The position numbers and the translations under genes are program-made. This document shows, in pieces, positions 39,617-49,700 of a stretch of DNA of 64,000 bases. The notes under the pieces are model-generated. The model was not told where the DNA came from. It made no database searches and was given only the letters and a program-made list of their open reading frames with translations. Positions within the stretch are counted from its first letter, which is position 1, and every line of letters starts with the position of its first letter. Source of the DNA: Lysobacter sp. BMK333-48F3 (lineage in GTDB: Bacteria > Pseudomonadota > Gammaproteobacteria > Xanthomonadales > Xanthomonadaceae); contig NZ_JAIHOO010000001.1 of NCBI RefSeq assembly GCF_019733395.1, forward strand, positions 3,410,501 to 3,474,500, read 5' to 3'.

Positions 39617-40881
39617 GCGGTTACGTACGTACCTTGGCCGAGCGCGCCCGCGCGGCCTCGCTGACCCTGGCCGCGCTCGACGGCGGCGAACGCGCGGCGC
39701 TGATCGCGGCGATGGCGGGGCAACTGGACGCGCAGAGCGCCGCCATCCTGGCTTCCAACGCCGAGGACGTCAGCCACGGCGAAGCCGCCGGCCTCAGCGC
39801 GGCGATGCTCGACCGCCTGCGCCTGGACCCGCAGCGCCTGGGCGCCATCGCCGACGCGCTGCGCGAAGTGGCCGCGCAAGCCGATCCGCTCGACGGCGTC
39901 ACCCGCAGCGAACCCCGTCCGAACGGGCTGGTGATCGAGCGCAAGCGCGTGCCGCTGGGCCTGATCGCGATGATCTACGAATCGCGCCCCAACGTGACCG
40001 CCGACGCTGCGGCGCTGTGCCTGAAGGCCGGCAACGCGGTGCTGCTGCGCGGCGGCTCGGAAGCGCGCGCCAGCAACGCCGCCATCGCCGCCGCCTTGCA
40101 CGCGGCGCTGCGCGAACGCAGCCTGCCCGAGGCGGCGGTGTCGCTGATCGAGGACACCGCGCGCGAGCACGTGCTGGAACTGCTGCAACTGTCCGACCTG
40201 GTCGACCTGGCGATCCCGCGCGGCGGCGAAAGCCTGATCCGTTTCGTCGCCGAACACGCGCGAGTGCCGGTGATCAAGCACTACAAGGGCGTCTGCCACC
40301 TCTACGTCGACCGCGCCGCCGATCCCGCGCTGGCACTGGACCTGCTGGTCGACGGCAAGGCCTCGCGCCCCGGCGTGTGCAACGCCCTGGAAACCCTGCT
40401 GGTGCATCGCGACATCGCCGACGCCTTCCTGCCGCCCGCGCTGGCCGCCCTGGCCGCGCGCGGCGTGCAGGTGCGCGGCTGCGAGCGCGTGCGCGCCTAT
40501 GCGCCGGAGCTGGCCGCCGCGGACGAAGCCGATTACGCCGCCGAGTACCTCGACCTGATCATCGCCGCCCGCGTCGTCGACGACCTCGACCAAGCCCTGG
40601 CGCACATCGCCCAGTACGGTTCCGACCACACCGAAGTGATCGCCACCGCCGACCCCGCCGCCGCCGACGCCTTCGTCCGCCGCACCCGCAGCTCCGCGGT
40701 GATGGTCAACGCCTCCTCGCGCTTCAACGACGGCGGCCAACTCGGCCTCGGCGCCGAGATCGGCATCTCGACCACCCGCCTGCACGCCTACGGCCCGATG
40801 GGCGTCGAATCGCTGACCATCGAACGCTTCGTCGTGCGCGGGGCAGGGCAGGTCCGCCACCCCGAGTCGCAGACCCGCTGA
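39613..40881 (+). CDS. proA: Gamma-glutamyl phosphate reductase
   Basis: 422 residues of the aldehyde dehydrogenase fold. [20 protein letters not shown] is the family block, the catalytic Cys is in [16 protein letters not shown], and the nucleotide region is [11 protein letters not shown]. It gives glutamate semialdehyde after ProB. It is the last gene of the overlapping argH-proB-proA run and is followed by tandem REP units. Confidence 0.95.
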   Translation: MSGYVRTLAERARAASLTLAALDGGERAALIAAMAGQLDAQSAAILASNAEDVSHGEAAGLSAAMLDRLRLDPQRLGAIADALREVAAQADPLDGVTRSEPRPNGLVIERKRVPLGLIAMIYESRPNVTADAAALCLKAGNAVLLRGGSEARASNAAIAAALHAALRERSLPEAAVSLIEDTAREHVLELLQLSDLVDLAIPRGGESLIRFVAEHARVPVIKHYKGVCHLYVDRAADPALALDLLVDGKASRPGVCNALETLLVHRDIADAFLPPALAALAARGVQVRGCERVRAYAPELAAADEADYAAEYLDLIIAARVVDDLDQALAHIAQYGSDHTEVIATADPAAADAFVRRTRSSAVMVNASSRFNDGGQLGLGAEIGISTTRLHAYGPMGVESLTIERFVVRGAGQVRHPESQTR

Positions 40882-40894
40882 CTACCGGGCTTCT

Positions 40895-41252
40895 TGTAGG
40901 AGCGGCGTAAGCCGCGACCGCAGGGTATCCAGCTTGCGCCGCACGCCAGGTTTCGCAGTCGCGGCTCGCGCCGCTCCTACACGCAGCAATGCAAAAACGC
41001 GTAGCCACCTGGGCCTCCTGTAGGAGCGGCGTAAGCCGCGACCGCAGGGCATCCAGCTTGCGCCGCACATCAGATTTCGCGGTCGCGGCTCACGCCGCTC
41101 CTACAGACAGCGATCCAAAACGCGCAGCCACCTGGACCCCATGTAGGAGCGGCGCAAGCCGCGACCGCAGGGTTTCCAGCTTGCGTCGTACGCCAGATTT
41201 CGCAGTCGCGGCTTGTGACCGAAGGAAATCCCCGTGGGACGCCGCTCCTACA
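40895..41252. repeat. Three tandem REP units, about 123 bp each
   Basis: Units start at about 40895, 41019 and 41142. Each begins TGTAGGAGCGGCGTAAGCCG, holds a central CAGGGTATCCAGCTTGCG block, and ends with the inverted arm GCGGCTCGCGCCGCTCC. The third unit is partly diverged at its end. No gene lies in the 410-bp gap between proA and the serine protease. These are dispersed extragenic palindromes amplified in tandem, not a CRISPR array. Confidence 0.88.
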
Positions 41253-41291
41253 AGGGAGCGGTCGGCCTGAACTCCAGTTCGTGCGGCCGCT

Positions 41292-42131
41292 TCAACGCCC
41301 GGCGGTTTCCCCGGAATCCCTGCCAGACGCCATCGTCTCTTCGATCCAACCTGCGTAGCTCCCCAGCCGCACGCCGTAACAGGTCTCGCCGTACCGGCCC
41401 GGGCGCAGTTCGGTGCCCTCGACCTGGCCGCGCTTCCACGCCGTCAGGCCGGCGACGCGCCACTGTTTGCCCACGGCGACCAGGATCGGCCCGCCGCTGT
41501 CCCCGCTACCGATCGATGCCTCCAGCGGCAGCGCCTTCGGCGGTGCGTCGAAGCGATAGCCGATCCAGCGGGCGTCCTCGCTGTCGATCCGGTTATAGCC
41601 CTGGCGCAGTTCGGTCCGGTTCGGCCCGTGCAGGGAATGCCCCTTCGTGCCCGTCCCGGTGGCGCCGCGTCCGATGATCCGGACTACCTTGCCCAAGGCC
41701 CGGCCGTCGTAGATGCGCGCCGGCGCGACATCGGCGACCGGCTCGGCCAGTTCGATCAAGGCGATATCGTCGGACGCCGCGGCGAAGGCGAAGAAGGCCT
41801 CCCAATCGCCGGATTTCAGCGCCGCGTCGATCATCGCCTGCGGCGGTGGCTTGTAGCCCGGATGAACCACGATGCGCCGTACCGCACGGGGCGCGCCGCC
41901 GACGACCACCGAATCCACGGCGTGCTGCCAACCGACGGCATGGGCGGCGGTGACCACCCAGCCCGGCGCGATCAGCACCCCATGGCCCTCGCCGGGCATG
42001 TCCGCCAGCGCCGGGAACTCGGCGGCCGCCAGCCGATAGCGCGAATCGGGAACGTCGTCGCGAATGACGATGGCATCGGCACCGAACGAGGCCAGCAGGA
42101 GCAGCAGGGCGGCAGCGCGCATGCGCGACAT
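41292..42131 (-). CDS. Secreted trypsin-like serine protease (S1 family)
   Basis: 279 residues with a signal peptide (1-20, ending GADA). The catalytic triad is visible: H64 in TAAHAVG, Asp in DDIALIEL and Ser in GSGDSGGPI. The middle contains an unusual acidic helix (ALKSGDWEAFFAFAAAS). Lysobacter-type bacteria secrete many such proteases. No pro-region is obvious. It is monocistronic and convergent with the proA repeat block. Confidence 0.88.
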   Translation of the reverse strand: MSRMRAAALLLLLASFGADAIVIRDDVPDSRYRLAAAEFPALADMPGEGHGVLIAPGWVVTAAHAVGWQHAVDSVVVGGAPRAVRRIVVHPGYKPPPQAMIDAALKSGDWEAFFAFAAASDDIALIELAEPVADVAPARIYDGRALGKVVRIIGRGATGTGTKGHSLHGPNRTELRQGYNRIDSEDARWIGYRFDAPPKALPLEASIGSGDSGGPILVAVGKQWRVAGLTAWKRGQVEGTELRPGRYGETCYGVRLGSYAGWIEETMASGRDSGETAGR

Positions 42132-42334
42132 CCAGGGTCGGAAACCGCCATTGTCGGGCCCGGAGCGTCGCCTTGGCTACAGATCGGGAAACCTTGCATC
42201 GGATGCCGCCGGCGCGCTTCCAGCGCGCGCCGCCAGGCGGGTGGAACCGCCGTGCGAGCCGGCGTTGAACCGAGACCCGCCCGGGAGGCTGCGATCTCGC
42301 ACCGACTGCGTCCGAACCGCCCGCGTGCTCTCGT

Positions 42335-42727
42335 TCAGACCGATTGCTCGGCCACGAACACCTTCTGCACGATCTGCCAGCGTCCGTCGAGGTAGAAGCA
42401 CGACAGCAGGTCGGTCACCTCGCGCGGCGCGATCCGCAGGCGCAACTGGAGCAGGGCCATGTCGCGGGCCACGGCGATGGACAGGATCCGGTCGTCGCGC
42501 GCGTCGCCTGCGTCCTGCGGCGAGGTCAGTTTGCGCACCGCATCGAGCCAGGCGGCGACGGGCGTCACCACCACGCCGTCGTCGCCGCGTCGGGTGATCG
42601 AGGCCGTGGGGGCGAACAGGGGCGCGAATCGGTCGGCGTCCATGGCATAGGCGGCGTCGAAGTAGGTCTTCGCCAAGGCGATCAGCGCCTCTGTTTTTCC
42701 GGCTGTATGCGAGTCTTGCGGCGTCAT
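42335..42727 (-). CDS. NTF2-like / SnoaL-type small protein
   Basis: 130 residues of the nuclear-transport-factor-2 fold: an N-terminal helix pair (LIALAKTYFDAAYAMDADRF), then a strand-rich half ending FYLDGRWQIVQKVFVAEQ. It resembles the putative lumazine-binding subfamily. The start at 42727 has GAAAGGAA just upstream and is preferred over one 30 bases earlier. It could be an enzyme or a binding protein; the substrate is unknown. Confidence 0.82.
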   Translation of the reverse strand: MTPQDSHTAGKTEALIALAKTYFDAAYAMDADRFAPLFAPTASITRRGDDGVVVTPVAAWLDAVRKLTSPQDAGDARDDRILSIAVARDMALLQLRLRIAPREVTDLLSCFYLDGRWQIVQKVFVAEQSV

Positions 42728-42930
42728 CGCGGTTCCTTTCGGCGGGTCGGTGCGCACGATATATCGATGCGGTTGACGGGATTAATCCCCGCGCGCTAAC
42801 CGGCCTTGTTAGCTGGGCTAAGCAATCCAGGGCTGTCGTGAATACTCGGTTACTCTCGGCTGGCGACTTGTGCGACGATTCGGCCGACGACGACATCTCC
42901 TTGGGGAATCCGTCGCGCCTGGGAGGGCGA

Positions 42931-45231
42931 ATGCTGCGATCCATCCTGTTGCCGGCGCTGGTCGCCGGTGGTTTGTCGTGCGCCGCCCATGCATCGACGG
43001 CGACGCTCGCCGCGGTATCTGCGCCTTATGTCCTGCCCGCGGCGGTCGCCGACGACAACGCGCGCCTGGACGCGGCCATGCCGGCGCTGGCGCGACAATT
43101 GCTCGCCGGCCATCGCGACGACGACCGCAGCCGCGACCTCAACCAGCGCTTCCGCCTGCAACTGGTGGCCGGCGACTACGCCGCCGCCGAGCGCAGCCTG
43201 GACGCGCTCGCCGCCACCGCCACCCAGGGCCCGGTGCCGGTGCGGCCCAACTTCGCCCAGTACCGGCTGTACGCCCGCGCCAAGGCGCTGCAGGCGGGGC
43301 AGGGGCTGCGCTTCGACCAGGCCCTGTCGCGCGCCTTCGCCGAAACCGTCGCGACCCTGGACGACCGCAGCGCCGCCCTGGCCATGCGCGTGCTCAACTT
43401 CGAGGCCACCGAACTGCCGCGGCAGCGGCGCGCGCTGGCCGAGGCGCTGGCGCCGCTGCGCGAACGGCCCAGGCTGGACCGCAACGCCGCGCTGGCGCTG
43501 GTCCGCAGCTACCAGATCGAACGCAGCTACGCCGCCCTGGCGCCGCGCCTGCCCGCGCTGATCGCCGAAGACGACGCGCGCCGTTACGCGATCCAACGCG
43601 ACGTCGCGGTGGCCACGCCCGACGGCGCCACCGTCTGCGCGCTGATCTTGCGCCAGCGCAACGCGCCCGCGCGCCAACCGACCCTGCTCAACTTCACCAT
43701 CTACGCCGACCCGGTCCCTACCTTCAACGAAGCGCGGCGCACCGCCTCGCACGGCTACGCCGGCGTGGTCGGCACCAGCCGCGGCAAAGGCTGCAGCCGC
43801 GACCGCCCGGTGCCCTACGAACACGACGGCGACGACGCCGCGGCGCTGATCGACTGGATCGCCGCGCAGCCCTGGAGCGACGGCCGGGTCGGCATGTACG
43901 GCGGCAGCTACGAGGGCTTCACCCAATGGGCCGCGGCCAAGCGCCGGCCCAAGGCGCTGAAGGCGCTGATGCCTTCGGTGACCGGCGCGCCCGGCATCGA
44001 CGTGCCGATGGAAGGCGGCATCTTCTACGGCTTCCAGTACTACTGGCCGTTCTACGTCACCAACAACCGCCAGGTGGACAACGCCCCGCTGCAGGACTAT
44101 CCGCGCTGGAACCGCATGCACCGCCAGTGGTACCTCAGCGGCCGCCCCTACCGCGAACTGCCGCAGATCGACCGTACCCCCAATCCGTTCTACCTGCGCT
44201 GGCTGTCGCACCCGGACTACGACGCCTACTGGCAGTCGATGATCCCGTACCGCGACGAATTCGCCGCGCTGGACTTGAAGGTGCTGACCACCACCGGCTA
44301 CTACGACGGCGCCCAGATCGGCGCCCTGTACTACCTGCGCCAGCACTACCGCTACCGCCCGCAGGCCGAGCACTACCTGGTGATCGGCCCCTACAACCAC
44401 GTCAGCGGCCAGCGCGGCACCGTTGCCACCGGCGCCGAACTGCGCGGCTACACCCTGGATGCGCAAGCGCAGATCGACCTGGGCGAACTGCGCTACCAAT
44501 GGTTCGACTACGTGTTCAAGGACGCGCCCAAGCCGGCGTTGCTGGCCGACCGCATCAACTACCAGGTGATGGGCGCCGACCGTTGGAAGCACGCCCCCTC
44601 GCTGGCGGCGATGGCGCAACGGCGCCAGCGTTTCTATTTCGGCGCCGCCGCCGGCGACGGCCGCCACGCCTTCGCCGCCGAGCCGGCCGCGGCCGACGGC
44701 TACGTCGAACAGACCATCGACCTGCGCGACCGCAGCGACGCCGACCGCATCGTCCCCGGCGGCGCCATCCTCGACCGCGAACTCGACACCGCCGACAGCC
44801 TGGTCTTCGTCAGCGACCCGGTCGGCATCGCCGAATTCAGCGGCCTGTTCTCCGGCCGCCTGGAAGTCGAAACCAACAAGCGCGACTTCGACTTCAACAT
44901 CTCCCTGTACGAGCAACTGCCCGACCAGCGCTATTTCGAACTCTCGCGCTATCAGTCCCGCGCCAGCTACGTCGGCGACCTCAGCCGCCGGAAACTGCTG
45001 CAACCCGGCCAGCGCACCGTGCTGGAGTTCGAAGCCGGCCGCGCGATCAGCAAGCGCCTGCAACCCGGCAGCCGGCTGGTGGCGGTGGTGAGCCTGTTGC
45101 GCAATCCGCAGCAGCAGATCAACTACGGCAGCGGCAAGGCGGTGGCGGGGGAGAGCATGGCGGATGCCGGCGAGCCGGTGCGGGTGCGCTGGTACGAAGA
45201 AAGCTATCTGGAGATTCCGTTGAGCCTTTGA
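42931..45231 (+). CDS. Exported CocE/NonD family hydrolase (X-Pro dipeptidyl-peptidase S15 type)
   Basis: 766 residues. A signal peptide (about 1-22, ending AAHA) is followed by a helical N-terminal region (about 25-200), an alpha/beta-hydrolase core with nucleophile Ser in MYGGSYEGFTQW (about residue 326), Asp in TTGYYDGAQIG and His in GPYNHVSGQRG, and a C-terminal jelly-roll (about 560-766). Family members are acyl peptidases or ester hydrolases such as cocaine esterase. The start at 42931 follows GGGAGG and gives the signal peptide. Confidence 0.88.
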   Translation: MLRSILLPALVAGGLSCAAHASTATLAAVSAPYVLPAAVADDNARLDAAMPALARQLLAGHRDDDRSRDLNQRFRLQLVAGDYAAAERSLDALAATATQGPVPVRPNFAQYRLYARAKALQAGQGLRFDQALSRAFAETVATLDDRSAALAMRVLNFEATELPRQRRALAEALAPLRERPRLDRNAALALVRSYQIERSYAALAPRLPALIAEDDARRYAIQRDVAVATPDGATVCALILRQRNAPARQPTLLNFTIYADPVPTFNEARRTASHGYAGVVGTSRGKGCSRDRPVPYEHDGDDAAALIDWIAAQPWSDGRVGMYGGSYEGFTQWAAAKRRPKALKALMPSVTGAPGIDVPMEGGIFYGFQYYWPFYVTNNRQVDNAPLQDYPRWNRMHRQWYLSGRPYRELPQIDRTPNPFYLRWLSHPDYDAYWQSMIPYRDEFAALDLKVLTTTGYYDGAQIGALYYLRQHYRYRPQAEHYLVIGPYNHVSGQRGTVATGAELRGYTLDAQAQIDLGELRYQWFDYVFKDAPKPALLADRINYQVMGADRWKHAPSLAAMAQRRQRFYFGAAAGDGRHAFAAEPAAADGYVEQTIDLRDRSDADRIVPGGAILDRELDTADSLVFVSDPVGIAEFSGLFSGRLEVETNKRDFDFNISLYEQLPDQRYFELSRYQSRASYVGDLSRRKLLQPGQRTVLEFEAGRAISKRLQPGSRLVAVVSLLRNPQQQINYGSGKAVAGESMADAGEPVRVRWYEESYLEIPLSL

Positions 45232-45424
45232 GCCCTTGCGCCGGCAAGCGTGGTGCAAGATCGCGTCATCACATCAGGGAATCGGGGGCATCGGCTATGC
45301 GAACAGCTTCGGCATCGGCTTGGTTTCGAAGCGGGCTGCCTGCAGAACGAGGGGTAGGGCGGAGCGATCCGATGCGCCGCGGTCGATCGCGCGGCGGCCC
45401 GGGCCGGAAAACGGCGTCTGCGAA

Positions 45425-46348
45425 ATGTCGCTTTTCTACCGGCCGCCAGCCATGAGCGCGATCGATCGCTTTGCCGCGTTGCGGGGCTGGCGGGAGGCCG
45501 GCGAGTTCATCACTGTCGGCGGCCGGCGCATCTACTGCCGTCGCGGCGGCGCGGGGCCGCGGCTGCTGCTGATCCACGGTTTCCCGACCAGCAGCCTGGA
45601 TTGGGCGCCGATCTGGCCGATGCTGGCCGCGCGTTTCGAGGTGCTGGCCTTCGATCTGCTGGGCCTGGGCTTTTCCGACAAACCCCGCGGCCACCGCTAC
45701 CGCGTGCATGAGCAGGCGGATCTGGCCGTAGCGGTCGCGCACCATTACGGCTGGAACGCCGCGTTGGTACTCGCCCACGATTACGGCGATACGGTCGCGC
45801 AGGAACTGCTTGCCCGAAACGAACGCAACTCCGCGCTGCGCATCCTTCGTCTGTGCTTGCTCAACGGCGGACTGTTCCCGGAAACCCATCGTGCGCGGCT
45901 CATCCAGCGACTGCTCGCTTCGCCGCTCGGCCCTGGCCTGGTCGGGCTGATGAGCCGGCGCGGCTTCGCGCGCAGTCTCAATGCCTTGTTTTCGCCGGCG
46001 CGGCCGCTCAGCGAGGCGCAGATCGACGAGTACTGGGCCTTGCTGCAGCACGAACGGGGCCTGCAGGCGGTGCCGTCGCTGCTCGGCTACGTGGCCGAGC
46101 GCCGGCGCGAACGCGCGCGCTGGGTCGGTGCGCTGCAAACGGCCGAGGTGCCTGTGCGCTTGATCTGCGGTGCGCTCGATCCCGTCAGCGGACTGCATAT
46201 GGCCGAACGCTATCGGCAACTCGTGCCGCGTGCGGATATCGTCGTGCTGGACGATGTCGGCCATTTTCCGCAGTTGGAAGACCCGCAGCGCGTGTTCGCC
46301 GCCGCCGCCGAATTTTTTCTCGGCGGCGACGCGCAGTCGAGCGTGTGA
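45425..46348 (+). CDS. Alpha/beta hydrolase, epoxide hydrolase/dehalogenase-like
   Basis: 307 residues. The oxyanion HGFPTSSLDW, the nucleophile Asp in LAHDYGDTVAQ, a cap region (about 150-220) and the terminal His in DDVGHFPQLEDP are present. An Asp nucleophile fits haloalkane dehalogenases and epoxide hydrolases; the halide-binding Asn of the HGNPTSS motif is Phe here, which argues against dehalogenation. The alternative start MSAIDRF at 45452 is also plausible. The 193 bp upstream hold no gene. Confidence 0.83.
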   Translation: MSLFYRPPAMSAIDRFAALRGWREAGEFITVGGRRIYCRRGGAGPRLLLIHGFPTSSLDWAPIWPMLAARFEVLAFDLLGLGFSDKPRGHRYRVHEQADLAVAVAHHYGWNAALVLAHDYGDTVAQELLARNERNSALRILRLCLLNGGLFPETHRARLIQRLLASPLGPGLVGLMSRRGFARSLNALFSPARPLSEAQIDEYWALLQHERGLQAVPSLLGYVAERRRERARWVGALQTAEVPVRLICGALDPVSGLHMAERYRQLVPRADIVVLDDVGHFPQLEDPQRVFAAAAEFFLGGDAQSSV

Positions 46349-46717
46349 GACGGTTCGGAATTCCGGGTCAGGGCGACGCCGATCCGCCGCATCCGATCGA
46401 TCCGAACCCATCAAGAACGCGACAGGGTAGAACCCGACAATCGCGCACGCCGGATCGCGCCGTCCGGGCGACATACGCCGCTGCGTTTTTCGGTATGCGG
46501 GCTACCGGATCGACGCTGCATCGAGCGCAAGAGATGAACGCGGATCGTCGTCGCCGGCATGCCGTCATTCGATGCATCGCTGGCCGGTCGCGGACGGTTT
46601 GCCCGTCTGCTCCAGGGCGGTCGGTGCGTATCGCCGAACGCGCAAGGCGAAACAGCACGACTAACCCATATTTTTGTCGGGAACAGTGAAAGGGTTTCCG
46701 AAAACCAAAAACGGCCG

Positions 46718-46782
46718 TTGACGCTTCCAGGGGTGGGATGTAGTGTCCGGCCGCAGGACGAACCGGTGTAGAGCAAAGGAGA
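46718..46782 (+). promoter_or_regulatory. Candidate promoter and ribosome-binding site of the NRPS gene
   Basis: TTGACG at 46718-46723 and TAGTGT at 46741-46746 are 17 bp apart, a fair sigma-70 pair. AAAGGAG at 46775-46781 serves the NRPS gene. The rest of the 435-bp gap (46349-46717) shows no gene. Confidence 0.45.
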
Positions 46783-46783
46783 A

Positions 46784-49700
46784 ATGCTCGTGAGCGCGCC
46801 CTCGAACGACGGGACCATGGCCGTGCCGGACGCCAGTCCCGGCCGTGCCGACTTCCCGCTGACCGACATGCAACGCCTGCTGGTCGTCAGCGCCGCCGAC
46901 GGCATGGAATATGCGCTGCATCCGCACCTCTATTTCGAGGTGGAGCGTCCCGGTCTCGACATCGACCGCTTCGTTGCCGCGATCGGCCGCGTGATCGAAC
47001 GCCACCGGCGCAATATCGTCGCCGTGACCCCGGATCTGCGGCTGCGCCAGGTCGACGAGGTGGAGCCGCCTCGCGTATCCGTCTGGGACCTGCGCGGATT
47101 GTCCGAACTGGCGACGACGCTGGGACTCGCCCAGATCCGACACCGGATGGCGAATCAGCCGCTGCCCATGGACCGTTGGCCCTGGCTCGATTTCCAGCTG
47201 ACCCGCTACGGCGACAGCGACGTGCGGCTGCACGTCAACTTCAGCAACCTGTTTCTCGATCAGTCCTCGGGCCTGCGCCTGCTGTCCGAGATCGAGCAGT
47301 ACTACGCGAATCCGGATACCGAATTGCCCGCCGACCCGGTCGGCATCGCGGAGGTTTCGCTGGCGTTGGCGCAGCGCCACGACGCCGCCGACCGCGCGCG
47401 CGCCTACTGGGACGAGCGCATCGCCGCGCTGCCCGCTCCGCCCGACCTGCCGCTGCTGCGCCTGCACGGAAACCCCGGTTTGAACCGGCGCCGGCTGGTG
47501 GTCGACGCAGCGACGTGGAGCGCCTTCACCGCCGGCGTCGCCGCGCACGGCATGAGCCCGGTGACGGCCTTGCTGGCGGTGTACGGCGAAATCGTCGCCC
47601 GTTTCAGCGGATCGCGCCATTTCATTCTCAATCAGATGATCACGCGCCGCCTGCTCAGGCGGATCCCGGGCGCCGAGTCGGTGCTGGGCAACCTCGGCGC
47701 GATCTATCCGCTCGAATTCGATTGGCGCGGCACCGCCTCCCTGCAGGAACGGGCCGGCCGTCTGCAGGCGACGATCATCGGCGATCTCGGGCGCACCGAT
47801 TGGTCGGGCGTCGATGTGCTCGGCGCCTTGAATTCCCGCCACCATTCGCAAGGCCGCGCCGCGTGTCCGTTCGTGGTGTCGTCCGGCTTGGCCGGCGGCG
47901 AGCAGGAGGCGTTCGTCTACAGCAAGCTGGCGACGCCGCAGGTGTTGCTGGACCACCAGTTCTTCGCGCTGCGCGGCGGCCGCATCGAAATCGTCTGGGA
48001 CGTCGTGGAAGCGGCGTTCCCCGCCGGGTTCATCGATGCGTTCTGCAGCGCGCACGAAGCGCTGATACGCCGCTTGGCCGCCGACCCGCAAGCCTGGACC
48101 GCGACGGCCACGTTGGTGTCGTCCGACCGTCCGGCGCCGCCGGCGCAAACCGGTCCCACCCGGCCGCAGCACGCGGGCCGCCTGTCGGACGGGCTGAAGG
48201 TAAGCGCCTGCCTCGCGCCCGAGCGTCCGGCGGTGGTCTGCGGCGACGACGCGCTGAGCTACGGCGAACTGGCCGCGGCCGCCGAATCCTTGGCGAAGGT
48301 CTTGTGCGCCCGGGGCGTTCGCCCCGGCGACCGCGTCGCCATCGTGCTGGCCAAGGGCGTCCCGCAGATGATCGCGGTGTATGCGGCGCTGCTCGCCGGC
48401 GCCGCGTACGTGCCGATCGATCCGGCTTGGCCGCAGAAGCGGATCGACCAACTGGTGACCGACATCGGCGCGGCGGCGATCGTCTGCGTCGACGGCAGCG
48501 ACGGCGGCGAACGCGAAGGCGTGCCCGTCGTCGCGGTCCGCGGCGATGCGGCGGCCTCCGCCGGCGCCGCCTGCGCCGGCACGGTGCTGCCCGCCGAGCT
48601 CGATCCGTCCGGTCTGGCCTACGTCATCTACACCTCGGGCTCGACCGGCCAGCCCAAGGGCGTCGCGCTCGATCACCGTGGGCCGATCAACACCATTCTC
48701 GACGTCAACGGCGAGTTCGGCATCGTCGCCGAGGACGTGCTGTTCGGGGTGTCGTCGCTGTCGTTCGACCTGTCGGTCTACGACATCTTCGGTGCGGCGA
48801 TGGCGGGCGCGACCCTGGTGCTGCCCGATCCGGCCGACCACAGCCCGCACGCCTGGCTGGCGGCGATGCTCGAACGCGGGGTCACGGTGTGGAACTCGGC
48901 GCCGCCGCTGATGCAGTTGCTGGTCGACGTCGCCCGCGCCGAGGGCGTGCAACTGCCCGAGCTGCGCCTGGTGATGCTGTCCGGCGACTGGATCGCGCTG
49001 TCCCTGCCCGACGACATCAAGGCGATCGCGCCGAACGCGAAGGTGGTCAGCCTGGGCGGCGCGACCGAGGCGTCGATTTGGTCGATCTGGCACCCCATCG
49101 ATGCGGTCGATCCGAGGTGGCGCAGCATTCCCTACGGACGGCCGATGGCGAACCAGCCCTGGTACGTTCTCGACGAGCAGGGCAATGAGACGCCGACCTG
49201 GACGACGGGGCAGCTGCATATCGGCGGCGTCGGCCTGGCCCAAGGCTATTGGGGCGACCCCGACAAGACCGCGAGGGCGTTCACGACGCACCCCGCCACC
49301 GGCGAGCGCATCTATCGCACCGGCGATCTCGGCCGCTTGTTGCCCGACGGCAATATCGAGCTGATCGGGCGCATCGACGCGCAATGCAAGATCCAGGGGC
49401 ATCGGGTCGAGCCCGGCGAAGTCGAACACGTGCTGGCCGCCGATCCGCGGGTCAAGGACGCTGTCGTCCTGGTCGCCGGCGAGGCCAGGCAGAAGCAACT
49501 GCGCGCGTTCGTCGTGCCCCACGAGGGGGCGGGCCCCAGCGACGGCGAGTCGATCCGCGCCAGCCTGGTCGACCGGCTGCCGAGTTACCTGGTCCCGGCG
49601 CAGGTCACGGTGCTCGCGAGCCTGCCGGTCACCTCCAACGGCAAGCTCGACCGTAGCGCGCTGATCGCGCTCGCCGAACCGGTCGTCGTCGCCGGCGCTG

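Noticed and set aside
40895..41252. A CRISPR-like array after proA
   Set aside because: Repeats are about 123 bp with internal inverted arms and nearly identical centres, not short repeats with unique spacers, and there are no cas genes.
45425..46348. Naming the alpha/beta hydrolase a haloalkane dehalogenase
   Set aside because: The Asp nucleophile fits, but the halide-binding Asn in the HGNPTSS motif is Phe here, so the narrower name is not supported.
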